64,000 bases of DNA. Source: a bacterium (lineage in GTDB: Bacteria > Sysuimicrobiota > Sysuimicrobiia > Sysuimicrobiales > Humicultoraceae). This document shows positions 31,415 through 39,113 of this stretch, in pieces. The stretch lies in contig JAVHLI010000006.1 of NCBI GenBank assembly GCA_031082185.1, forward strand, positions 80,388 to 144,387. Direction: 5' to 3'. The notes beneath the pieces are model-generated. The model was not told the origin of the DNA and searched no databases. It was given only the letters and a program-made list of their open reading frames with translations. A program made the translations under genes and the position numbers. The first letter of the stretch is position 1; every line of letters starts with the position of its first letter.

Positions 31415-32532
31415 TACGGCGCCGGGCCCCCGGAACCATCGGTCAACAGACGCGAGGTTACCGGATCGTAGAGGTTGAAGGTGGCCGGGACAAACGAGAG
31501 CCAGACCTTGCGGTCCATCTCGATCGTCATGGGGCGCGTCTCGCGGATGGTGAGCATCAAATCACCCCGCCGGGCGTTGACGATCAGTTCCGCTCCAGCG
31601 GGAAGGACCGAGTATGTCTCGAACTCCACCGCGCCCTGCTGGGGTTCCAAGTAGAGCATGATGCTCTCCGGCCGGATGCCGGCGATGACGCGCTCCAGGG
31701 CAGGCGGGCCCGGGTAGCATAGGGTGAACGCGCCGAAGTCGAGGACGGCCGCCTCTCCCCGGCCGCGTACGGCTGCCGGAAGCAGGTTCATCTTTGGGGC
31801 TCCGATGAAGTCCGCGACAAACACCGTGGCCGGCCTGCGGTATACCACGTCGGGCGGCGCCAACTGCTCCAGGACTCCTTCCTTCATGACCGCCACGTGG
31901 GTCGAGAGCGTCAGCGCCTCGATCTGGTCGTGCGTGACGTATACGACCGTGGCGCCGGTGTCCCGGTGGAGGCGCTTGAGCTCGGAGCGCATGTCCATTC
32001 GCAGCCGCGCGTCCAGGTTCGAGAGGGGTTCGTCCAGCAGGAATATGCCGGGCCGGGGCGCCAGCATCCTGGCCAGGGCCACGCGCTGCTGCTGCCCCCC
32101 GCTCATCTCCTGCGGGTAGCGGTCTTCCATCCCGGCAAGCTGCAGGTCGGATAGGGCCTGGGCGACCCGGCGGCTGATATCTTGGGCCGGTAGCCGGGCC
32201 AGCTCCAGCCCGAACGCCACGTTCTCGAAAACGGTCATGTGGGGCCAGAGCGCGTAACTCTGGAAGACCAGACCCAGGCCCCGGCGCGACGGTGGCACGT
32301 GGATGCCCTGCTGGTGCGAGAAGATGGGGCGGCCGTCTATCAGTATCTCCCCGCAGTCGGGATCCTCGAGGCCGGCCACCATGCGCAATACCGTGGTCTT
32401 CCCGCAGCCGGAGGGGCCCAGTACCGTGAGGAAGCTCCCTGGTTCGATAACGAGGCTGAGGTCGTTGACGGCAACTACCTTACCGAAGCGCTTGCTCACG
32501 TTGCGCAGTTCGATCCGGCGCATCTCTGTCAC
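31414..32532 (-). CDS. ABC transporter ATP-binding protein with TOBE domain
   Basis: A 372-residue ATPase. Walker A is LGPSGCGKTT (about residue 40), the Q-loop lies in GLVFQSYALWPHM, the signature is MSGGQQQRVALARM and Walker B is IFLLDEPLSNLDARLR. The switch is YVTHDQIEA. The C-terminal region (about 245-365) is a TOBE-type beta domain, as in FbpC/MalK/PotA, which can regulate the transporter. It overlaps the regulator gene by 4 bp and the permease gene by 1 bp, so it is in one operon with the RpiR regulator upstream. Confidence 0.93.
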   Translation of the reverse strand: MTEMRRIELRNVSKRFGKVVAVNDLSLVIEPGSFLTVLGPSGCGKTTVLRMVAGLEDPDCGEILIDGRPIFSHQQGIHVPPSRRGLGLVFQSYALWPHMTVFENVAFGLELARLPAQDISRRVAQALSDLQLAGMEDRYPQEMSGGQQQRVALARMLAPRPGIFLLDEPLSNLDARLRMDMRSELKRLHRDTGATVVYVTHDQIEALTLSTHVAVMKEGVLEQLAPPDVVYRRPATVFVADFIGAPKMNLLPAAVRGRGEAAVLDFGAFTLCYPGPPALERVIAGIRPESIMLYLEPQQGAVEFETYSVLPAGAELIVNARRGDLMLTIRETRPMTIEMDRKVWLSFVPATFNLYDPVTSRLLTDGSGGPAP

Positions 32533-33422
32533 TCCAGGGCCTGTATTGTCCCACCCTTTCCCAGCATGTCGAGGCCGTACGCGGCACGCAGATCCTGCAG
32601 CCGGTTGACGCTGTCCAGGCTCTGCTTGGGGCGGGCCACGGCCACGGCCAGAATCAGGGCGTTCAGGATTGTCATCGGCACGGTCATCGAATGGAACGTT
32701 GAGACCGGTCCCCGCCGGGCGGCCAGCACGACGTCGGCCTTGTGCTTGAAGGCCAGCCCCAGGGTGTCGGTCAGGAGCACGGTGCGGCAGCCCAGTGACC
32801 GGGCGTGGGCGAGCACCGCCACAAGTTCAGGGGTGGCGCGCAGGAAGCCCGCGGCCAGCACCGCGTCACCCGGCTGAAGCAGCAGGAGTTCTTCCAGTAC
32901 GTCCCGGCCCGAGCTGGTCAGGCCGCGGACGGGTATGCCGAACCTCTGGAGGCGGATCTTGGCAAGGTCGGCGAGCATGCGCGAGGGGCCCATGCCAAAC
33001 ACGAAGATACTGCGCGCCTTCAAGAGGATCTCCACCGCGCGGTCGAAGTCGGCGGGGCGCACGCCGTGGAGCATCTCCGTCAGGTACTGCACTTCCATCT
33101 CGGCAACCTTGGTGAGGAGGTGCCTCTGGTCGCCCTTGAGGTCGTCCATCTTGCGCCGGAGGCGGGCCGCCGGGCTTGCCTTCTGGCGGAACAACTCCTG
33201 CAGGATGCGGCGGAGTTCGGGGTAGCCGGCGAAGCCTACTGCCCTGGCAAAACGCACCACGGTGGCCTCGCTGACGCCGAAGCGCTCGGCTATGGCGGCG
33301 GCGGGGAGGAACGCCGCCTCGTCGTAGTTGTCCAGGAGATAGGAAGCGATGCGCTGCTGGCTCTTGGTGAGCCCGGGGAATCGGTCTTCCAGCCGCTGCC
33401 GGAACCTATCGAGCGACTCCAC
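32529..33422 (-). CDS. MurR/RpiR-family transcriptional regulator (HTH plus SIS)
   Basis: About 297 residues. The N-terminal HTH_6 domain (to about 80) contains FPGLTKSQQRIASYLLDN and a helix-turn-helix SEATVVRFARAVGFAGYPELRRIL. The SIS domain (about 120-260) has the sugar-phosphate fold with SIFVFGMGPSR. RpiR proteins sense phosphosugars. The upstream GTG at 33428 is in frame, but GGAGGGG (33435-33429) touches it. GTG 33422 has a normal 6-base gap and is chosen. The gene heads an operon with an ABC importer and two HAD enzymes, and probably controls it from the promoter just upstream. Confidence 0.9.
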   Translation of the reverse strand: MESLDRFRQRLEDRFPGLTKSQQRIASYLLDNYDEAAFLPAAAIAERFGVSEATVVRFARAVGFAGYPELRRILQELFRQKASPAARLRRKMDDLKGDQRHLLTKVAEMEVQYLTEMLHGVRPADFDRAVEILLKARSIFVFGMGPSRMLADLAKIRLQRFGIPVRGLTSSGRDVLEELLLLQPGDAVLAAGFLRATPELVAVLAHARSLGCRTVLLTDTLGLAFKHKADVVLAARRGPVSTFHSMTVPMTILNALILAVAVARPKQSLDSVNRLQDLRAAYGLDMLGKGGTIQALE

Positions 33423-33442
33423 GCGCACCCCCTCCGTGCAAG

Positions 33443-33471
33443 ATTCTCCTACAACAGGAGGGGGATTGCAA
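33443..33471 (-). promoter_or_regulatory. Promoter of the RpiR-ABC-HAD operon
   Basis: Minus-strand -35 TTGCAA (33471-33466) and -10 GAGAAT (33448-33443) with a 17-bp spacer. The predicted start is about 33436, just ahead of the GGAGGGG ribosome binding site of the regulator gene. Confidence 0.6.
33446..33460. promoter_or_regulatory. Palindromic operator candidate CTCCT-N5-AGGAG
   Basis: A perfect 5-bp inverted repeat with 5-bp gap lies in the spacer and upstream half of the -10 of the operon promoter. A dimeric regulator bound here would block RNA polymerase. RpiR as the binder is inference. The same bases on the transcript strand read CTCCT-GTTGT-AGGAG. Confidence 0.5.
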
Positions 33472-33495
33472 GAGTTCTTTCAGTCAGGTCTGCGG

Positions 33496-33517
33496 GGGCG
33501 GTTGAGGGATACCGCCC
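33496..33517 (-). terminator. Hairpin after the mrp operon
   Basis: A perfect 7-bp stem GGGCGGT/ACCGCCC with an 8-base loop, 11 bases after the mrpG stop. No T-run follows. It separates the Mrp operon from the RpiR promoter. Confidence 0.5.
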
Positions 33518-33527
33518 GGTCACGGCA

Positions 33528-33845
33528 TCAGCGGCGCCGCCGCCGGGCGGGAGCCCGGCCGTCCGCTTCCCACGGCCGGTACCCGGTTTCGTACATCGCC
33601 TTCGAGAGCATGTGCGCCCCCACCGGAGCGGTGAGCATCACGAAGAGCAACGTAACGATCTCCCTTCCGTCGGTCCCGTGCGCCAGAATCGCCGAGGTCA
33701 GCACCAGCGCCAGCCCCAGTGTGGTCGCCTTCGTGGCCGCGTGCAGGCGCGCGTAGGCGTCACCGAAACGGTGCAGTCCCAGCGCGGCGATCAGCGCGAG
33801 ACTCGATCCCGCCAGCAGCAGCCCGGCGATCACGGTGTCACGCAA
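33528..33845 (-). CDS. mrpG: Mrp Na+/H+ antiporter subunit G
   Basis: A 105-residue, three-helix membrane subunit. The central segment FGDAYARLHAATKATTLGLALVLTSAIL is the MrpG signature. Helices lie at about 5-25, 40-60 and 66-85. The C-terminal tail is Arg-rich. It is the last gene of the mrp operon and overlaps mrpF by 8 bp. The complex exports Na+ (and sometimes K+) in exchange for protons and supports pH homeostasis; subunit G is required for assembly. Confidence 0.93.
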   Translation of the reverse strand: MRDTVIAGLLLAGSSLALIAALGLHRFGDAYARLHAATKATTLGLALVLTSAILAHGTDGREIVTLLFVMLTAPVGAHMLSKAMYETGYRPWEADGRAPARRRRR

Positions 33846-34101
33846 TGGGAGGCCTCCCCCGCACGTAGCGCGCCGCGGCCACGGTCCCGATGAAGCCCAG
33901 GATGGCCACCACGGCAGCTACGTCCGCGTACAGCCGCGTCCCGGCACGCATTCCCAGCACGGCTACCAGGATGATCAGGATCGTGGCGATCGTGTCGCCG
34001 GCCACCACGCGGTCTCCCAGGTGCGGGCCCCGTACCAAGCGCAGCAGGCACAGAGCCATCGCGACCACGAGCATGGCGAGCGCGACCGTGACGGCCGTCA
34101 T
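33838..34101 (-). CDS. mrpF: Mrp antiporter subunit F
   Basis: An 87-residue membrane protein with three helices. The segment RLVRGPHLGDRVVAGDTI is diagnostic of the MrpF family (GPxxxDRxxxxD). Overlaps by 8 bp with mrpG and by 4 bp with mrpE show tight coupling. Subunit F is a small accessory part near the antiporter core. Confidence 0.93.
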   Translation of the reverse strand: MTAVTVALAMLVVAMALCLLRLVRGPHLGDRVVAGDTIATILIILVAVLGMRAGTRLYADVAAVVAILGFIGTVAAARYVRGRPPIA

Positions 34102-34451
34102 TCCAGCAACCCCCGGATCGGTCTCTCCAGCGTGCGCTTGATCTCGTCCACCGTGGCCGCCGGGTCGTCCATGGCCAGCACGTGAACGAGCAGATAGGAT
34201 CTGTCCCCGGCGACGTCCACGGTCATCGTACCCGGTATGAGCGTGATCGAGTGCGCCAGCATGGTGATGCCCGCGTCGGTCTTGAGGTCCAGCGGCACCT
34301 GCACGATGCCGGATCGAATCTTGAGCCGCGGCCGCAGCACTACCAGGCCGGCGACCGCCAGGTTCGCCATGACGTTCTGGTAGACGAACGTCACCAGCCA
34401 GGTGAGCCCAGACCTGAGCCGCCTAAACGGCGCCATCTCCCGGTTCCTCAT
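34098..34451 (-). CDS. mrpE: Mrp antiporter subunit E
   Basis: A 117-residue subunit, shorter than the usual 150-160 residues; the N-terminal helix pair is reduced to the segment around NVMANLAVAGLVVL. The core LITPGT-like segment appears as LIPGTMTVDVAGD, and the C-terminal LLVHVLAMDD matches family MrpE (LYVHWI.). A 36-bp gap separates it from mrpD. The possible loss of one N-terminal helix is notable; an alternative start at 34436 would make it shorter still. Confidence 0.88.
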   Translation of the reverse strand: MRNREMAPFRRLRSGLTWLVTFVYQNVMANLAVAGLVVLRPRLKIRSGIVQVPLDLKTDAGITMLAHSITLIPGTMTVDVAGDRSYLLVHVLAMDDPAATVDEIKRTLERPIRGLLE

Positions 34452-34487
34452 CGAAGGCGCTCCCGCAGCGCTCCCACCCCAGCGCTC

Positions 34488-35948
34488 CTACTTCTTCAGC
34501 ACCGTGCCGATGTACCTGGCCGGTTGGGTCAGGTGCGCTGCCGCGGTCGAGGTGAGCGAGTACAGGACCTGCGGCCGCAGCCCAACGGCGATCGTGATCA
34601 ACGCGAGCGCGGCCGCGGGCGCTACCAGTCGGGCCGGCGCGCGCCGCGGCTCCCCCGGACCCCAGAAGGCGGTGGTGTAGATCTTTAGCATGGACATCAG
34701 CGTTAGGACGCTGACGACGATGCTCACGGCCACCACGCCGTACTGGCCCACCTCCAGCCCGGCGCGGATGAGCAGCAGCTTGGCGAAGAAGCCCGAGAAC
34801 GGCGGCACTCCGGCGAGCGAGAGCGCGCACACCACGAAGGCCAGCGCGAGCACGCCGTTGGTGCGGGCCAGACCGCCCAGCCGGTCGAGCCGGTCCGTGC
34901 CTTGCGTCTCCTCGATGGCGCCGCCGACCAGGAGCAGGCCGGACTTCACGACGATGTGGTGGAGGATGTAGAAGATCCCGCCGGCGATCCCGAGCTGGCC
35001 GGCAAGCGCCAGGCCCATGATCATGTACCCGACCTGGCTGATGATGTGGAACGACAGTATCCGCCTCACGCTGTCCTGGGCAAGGGCGCCCAGGACGCCG
35101 AACAGCATCGTGCCGGCCGCCGACCAGAGAAGCAGCGGGTCCGGGCCGCCGCTCGGGAAGACGATCGTGAACACCCGGAACAGCGAGTAGACTCCCACCT
35201 TGGTGAGCATCCCGCCGAAGAACGCCGCCACGCCTCCGGGCGGGATGGCATAGGCGTGGGGCAGCCAGAAGTAGAAGGGGAATATCGCGGCCTTGGTGCC
35301 AAACGCCACCAGCAGCATCATCGAGGCGGCACGCACCGTACCGGCGGGTGCGAGGGGAACGCGCTCTGCCAGGTGGGCCATGTTCAGCGTGCCTGTGGCC
35401 GAGTAGATCAGCGCGACCCCGAACAGGAAGAACATCGAGGCCACCAGGTTGATCGCCACGTAGCCGAACGCCTCGCGCGCCTGCCGCTGCGTGGTGCCGT
35501 GGGTCAACAGGAAGTAGGACGAGATCAGCATGACCTCGTAGGCCACGTAAAGGTTGAACAGGTCTCCGGTCAGGAACGCCCAGTTGATGCCGGTGAGCAG
35601 GAACTGCCATCCGGCGTGTACGAAGCGGTCGTCGCGCCCGGATGCGATTGTGAAGACGAGCCCGACCAGGCCGATCAGCGCCGCGATCAGCACCATCAGC
35701 GCGCCGAGCATGTCGGCCACCAGGGTGATGCCGTAGGGCGCGGCCCAACCTCCGGCCTGGATGGGCATCACCTGCCCGCCGCGGGTCAGCAGGACCAGCG
35801 CGATGCTGGCCGCCAGCGTTGCCAGGCTGCCTGCCAGCCCCAGGGTGCGCTGTGCGCGGCGTGAAGGTCCTGCGATCAGCAGGATTGCCGTAAGCAACGG
35901 GGCGATGATCGGAAGCGCGGGCAGCGCGGCGATCAAGCTAGCGGTCAT
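34488..35948 (-). CDS. mrpD: Mrp antiporter subunit D
   Basis: A 486-residue, about 14-helix subunit homologous to complex I NuoN/NuoM. The Proton_antipo region holds key charged helices: VYAVEVMLISSYF-like segment YEVMLISSYFLL, the Lys in FGTKAAIFPFYFWLPHAY, and the Lys helix in HHIVVKSGLLLVGGAIEE. These Lys and Glu residues form the proton channel. The gene overlaps mrpC by 11 bp. It is part of a complete Mrp complex. Confidence 0.95.
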   Translation of the reverse strand: MTASLIAALPALPIIAPLLTAILLIAGPSRRAQRTLGLAGSLATLAASIALVLLTRGGQVMPIQAGGWAAPYGITLVADMLGALMVLIAALIGLVGLVFTIASGRDDRFVHAGWQFLLTGINWAFLTGDLFNLYVAYEVMLISSYFLLTHGTTQRQAREAFGYVAINLVASMFFLFGVALIYSATGTLNMAHLAERVPLAPAGTVRAASMMLLVAFGTKAAIFPFYFWLPHAYAIPPGGVAAFFGGMLTKVGVYSLFRVFTIVFPSGGPDPLLLWSAAGTMLFGVLGALAQDSVRRILSFHIISQVGYMIMGLALAGQLGIAGGIFYILHHIVVKSGLLLVGGAIEETQGTDRLDRLGGLARTNGVLALAFVVCALSLAGVPPFSGFFAKLLLIRAGLEVGQYGVVAVSIVVSVLTLMSMLKIYTTAFWGPGEPRRAPARLVAPAAALALITIAVGLRPQVLYSLTSTAAAHLTQPARYIGTVLKK

Positions 35949-36270
35949 CGCGCTTCTCCTTGCCGTGTTTCTCCTCGCCGCCGAAGAGGTGCATCCGGTA
36001 CCCCAGCGCCAGCAGGAACGCGGTCACGCCGAACGAGATGACGATGGCCGTCAGGATGAGCGCCTGGGGCAGCGGGTCGGTCATCGGGCCTCGCGTGGCG
36101 CTGATAACCGGCACACCGCCGCGTAGTCCGGCCGATAGCAAAATGGTGATATGGGCCGCGTGGGAGAGCAGGGAAAGGCCGATGATCTGGCGCACCAGCG
36201 ACTTCCCCAGGAGCAGGTAGAACCCCGTGGCGACCAGGGTGCCGACCAGCAGCGCAACCAGGGTTGTCAC
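35938..36270 (-). CDS. mrpC: Mrp antiporter subunit C
   Basis: A 110-residue, three-helix protein homologous to NuoK. The N-terminal GFYLLLGKSLVRQIIGLSLLSHAAHI segment and the central DPLPQALILTAIVISFGVTAF are characteristic of MrpC. Its start overlaps the MrpA stop by 1 bp. The C-terminus is charged (GGEEKHGKEKRDD). Confidence 0.95.
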   Translation of the reverse strand: MTTLVALLVGTLVATGFYLLLGKSLVRQIIGLSLLSHAAHITILLSAGLRGGVPVISATRGPMTDPLPQALILTAIVISFGVTAFLLALGYRMHLFGGEEKHGKEKRDDR

Positions 36271-39044
36271 TATTCTGCCTCCGCCGCTTCCACCAGCGAG
36301 CGCAGCGCAGAGAGCACCGAGCCGGCCACCAGCAGGAGCACCCCTAGATCGAAGATCAGCGAAGAGGGCAGTCGGTGTCCGCCGACAGCCAGCAGCGTGT
36401 GCTGCAGCAGTGGCTTGCCAACCACCAGGGGGATGGCCGACGAGCCCGCGGCCAGTGCCAGTCCAACGGCCATGAGGACGTCCCAGCGGCGGGACAGCCG
36501 GATGGCGCCGAAGGCCTCCGAGCGCAGGACAACCGCGGCGGCGACCATCAGTCCGGCGACGAACCCTCCGCCCGGTCCGTAGTGACCGGTGGACAACAGC
36601 AGTATCGCGTAAGCCACGATTGCCGGCGAAAGGACGCGCGCGATGGTGCGCAGGATCGGCGAGGTGAGCTGCACGTCTTCCTGCGCGTCACGCCGCTTCC
36701 GGCGTGCCGCACCCAGCCGCCATGGCGCCAGAGAGATGATCCCGAGCGCGGCGATGGCCAGCACGCTGATCTCGCCCATCGTGTCCCAGCCCCGGAAGTC
36801 CACGATGATCAGGTTTACGACGTTCTTGCCGCCGGCCTGGGCGGCGTGCGTGAAGAACTCACCGGATATGCGCTGTAGGCCGGACACGTCGGCAACCATC
36901 GCCGCCATCACCGCGCTGACCCCACCGGCTGCGATCGCCACCAGCCAATCGGATACGGGGCGGGCCTGGGGATGGCCGGCGTCGCTTTTGCCCAGCGCAG
37001 TAATCGCCACCAGGAAGAGCACGAGCGAAACCGTCTCTATCACCGCCTGGGTGATGGCGATGTCCGGCGCGCTGAGCAGCAGGTAGATTAGGCTGACCGA
37101 GTACCCTGCCGCGCCCAGCGCCAGCACGGCCCCCAGCAGCAGCCGCAGGCGCACGGCCGCGACCGCAGCGGCCATGGCCACGACCACGGTGATCGCAGGC
37201 CCCAGTTCGTGGTCCCCGGTGAGTAGGGGTACCGCGATCCCGGTGCGGAAGAACCCGACGGCCACAAGCGCCATGGCCGTGACCATGATGTAGACAAGGT
37301 AGTCGCGGAGGCGGCCGGTGAGGTACAGTCCTGTCAGGAGCTTCGAGCCATCGAGGGTGGCGGCGTAGAGCCGGTCGTAGAGGCGCCCGGCGCTCAGCCA
37401 CTGCACGCTCCGCTCCAGGCGTTCCGCCAGGGGATGCAACCTAAAGAGCAGCCATCCGCCGGCCACCGCAATGGTCGTGACCGTGGCCGCGGTAAGGGTC
37501 GGACCGTGCCAGAGGGCCACGGGCTGCGGCGCTCCGGTGATCGCCGCGGCGGCAAGGGCTGAGAGGCGCTCGACCGTGCCCGGGGCCAGTCCGAACAGAA
37601 GCGCCAGCAGCGCCAGGACGCCGGCAGGCATCCACAGCAGCATCGGAGGCTCGTGCACGGCCTCAGGCGGAGGTGGCTGCGCGTCGGCGCGGCCCTTTGC
37701 GCGGCGATGCTGGGGCGCTTTGCCCAGGAAGATCCACATGTACCGGGCCCCGTACGCCAGCGAGAGTGCTCCGGAAAGGATCACGGCGCCGGTCGCGACC
37801 CAGGAACCCGCGGCCCAGGAACCCGCGATCCAAGGACCGCGCAGGAAGGCTTCTACGACCGCCTCCTTGCTGAGGAACCCTCCGAAGGGAGGCAGGCCGG
37901 CCATGGAGAGCGCTGCCAGCGTCGCGATGCCGCACGTGACCGGCATCGCCCGGCGCAGTCCGCCCAGTCGGGCAATCACCCGCGTGCCGGTCTCGTGCTC
38001 GACGGCTCCGGCGACCAGGAAGAGCGTGCCCTTGAACGCCGCGTGGTTCAGGACAAAGACCATGGCCGCGGCCGCGGCGGCGGGCGTGCCCCATCCGAGC
38101 AGCGCGGTGGCCAGTCCCAGCGCGCCGACGGTGGAGTAGGCGAGCAGGCCCTTCAGGTCGGTCTGCACCAGCGCCAGAGCCGCGCCTGCGAGCATCGTCG
38201 CCACTCCGACGGGCGTGACCACGGCCACCCACAGCGCCGTGCCGCCCAGCACGGGCAGCAGGCGCGCCAGCAGGTACACTCCGGCCCACACCATGGTGGC
38301 GGCGTGCAGGTAGGTCGAGACCGGCGTGGGAGCCACCATCGCGGCGGGTAACCAGAACTGGAACGGCACCTGCGCCGACTTGGTGAACGCGCCGGTCAGC
38401 ACCAGCGCGAGGATTACCGGGTAGAGCGGATCTGCCTTGATGGCGGCGGCCTTGGCCAGCAGCGCGCTTATCTGCCAGGTACCACCGACCTGCGCCAGCA
38501 TCACCAGGCCGACCAGCATCGTAACGCCGCCGGCCACGGTGACGACCAGCGCCTTGGTCGCGCCGGAGCGCGCGGCCGGATCCTCGTTCTTGTAGCCGAT
38601 CAGAAAGAACGAGGCCAGGCTGGTTAACTCCCAGAAGACGTAGAGGACGATGAGGTCGTCGGCAAGCACGACCCCCAACATCGCGCCCATGAAGATCAGC
38701 ATGTGGGCGTAGAACCGGCCCAGCTCTGGGCCCGCGTGCATGTACGCTACCGAGTAGACGAGGATCAGCACCCCGACGGCCAGGATCAGCCCTGCGAATA
38801 GCAGCGCCAGGCCATCGAGCGCCAGAGCATAGCGGAGGCCGAGGTCGGGAAACCAGGCCAGCGACAGACGCAGTGTCTCGCCGCCCAAGGTGGGCTGAGC
38901 GATCCAGGCGAGCGCCGCGAGCAGGCCAGAGGGGACAATGGCGCTGATCCAGCCCGGGTGCGTCCGGAGCCGACCGGCAATTGGGCCGGCAAACGGCGCG
39001 GCCAGGATGGCGATTAGCGGGAGGGCGCCGAGCAGGAAAGGCAC
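36270..39044 (-). CDS. mrpA: Mrp antiporter subunit A fused to subunit B
   Basis: A 924-residue membrane protein, first gene of the mrp operon. Residues 1-600 are the NuoL-like part: LYVFWELTSLASFFLIGY, the Lys helix in ALVVTVAGGVTM, FTKSAQVPFQFWLPAAM and VLNHAAFKGTLFLVAGAVEHETG. Next come the linker helices and the DUF4040-type segment LYLLLSAPDIAITQAVIETVSLVLFLVAI (about 680-710). The C-terminal 150 residues are MrpB (STGHYGPGGGFVAGLMVAAAVVL). The fusion explains why no separate mrpB gene exists; such A-B fusions occur in Gram-negative-type Mrp systems. Confidence 0.94.
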   Translation of the reverse strand: MPFLLGALPLIAILAAPFAGPIAGRLRTHPGWISAIVPSGLLAALAWIAQPTLGGETLRLSLAWFPDLGLRYALALDGLALLFAGLILAVGVLILVYSVAYMHAGPELGRFYAHMLIFMGAMLGVVLADDLIVLYVFWELTSLASFFLIGYKNEDPAARSGATKALVVTVAGGVTMLVGLVMLAQVGGTWQISALLAKAAAIKADPLYPVILALVLTGAFTKSAQVPFQFWLPAAMVAPTPVSTYLHAATMVWAGVYLLARLLPVLGGTALWVAVVTPVGVATMLAGAALALVQTDLKGLLAYSTVGALGLATALLGWGTPAAAAAAMVFVLNHAAFKGTLFLVAGAVEHETGTRVIARLGGLRRAMPVTCGIATLAALSMAGLPPFGGFLSKEAVVEAFLRGPWIAGSWAAGSWVATGAVILSGALSLAYGARYMWIFLGKAPQHRRAKGRADAQPPPPEAVHEPPMLLWMPAGVLALLALLFGLAPGTVERLSALAAAAITGAPQPVALWHGPTLTAATVTTIAVAGGWLLFRLHPLAERLERSVQWLSAGRLYDRLYAATLDGSKLLTGLYLTGRLRDYLVYIMVTAMALVAVGFFRTGIAVPLLTGDHELGPAITVVVAMAAAVAAVRLRLLLGAVLALGAAGYSVSLIYLLLSAPDIAITQAVIETVSLVLFLVAITALGKSDAGHPQARPVSDWLVAIAAGGVSAVMAAMVADVSGLQRISGEFFTHAAQAGGKNVVNLIIVDFRGWDTMGEISVLAIAALGIISLAPWRLGAARRKRRDAQEDVQLTSPILRTIARVLSPAIVAYAILLLSTGHYGPGGGFVAGLMVAAAVVLRSEAFGAIRLSRRWDVLMAVGLALAAGSSAIPLVVGKPLLQHTLLAVGGHRLPSSLIFDLGVLLLVAGSVLSALRSLVEAAEAE

Positions 39045-39086
39045 CTGGCGCCTACCGAATCCAAGATACCTTGAATCTAGACCCTA

Positions 39087-39113
39087 CTTGTACCACGCGA
39101 CTTACGGTACAAG
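39087..39113. repeat. Perfect 8-bp inverted repeat between mrpA and the beta-CASP gene
   Basis: CTTGTACC (39087-39094) and GGTACAAG (39106-39113) are perfect inverted copies with an 11-base gap, in the divergent space between mrpA and the MBL gene. It could be an operator for either gene or an RNA hairpin before the MBL coding part. Confidence 0.6.
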
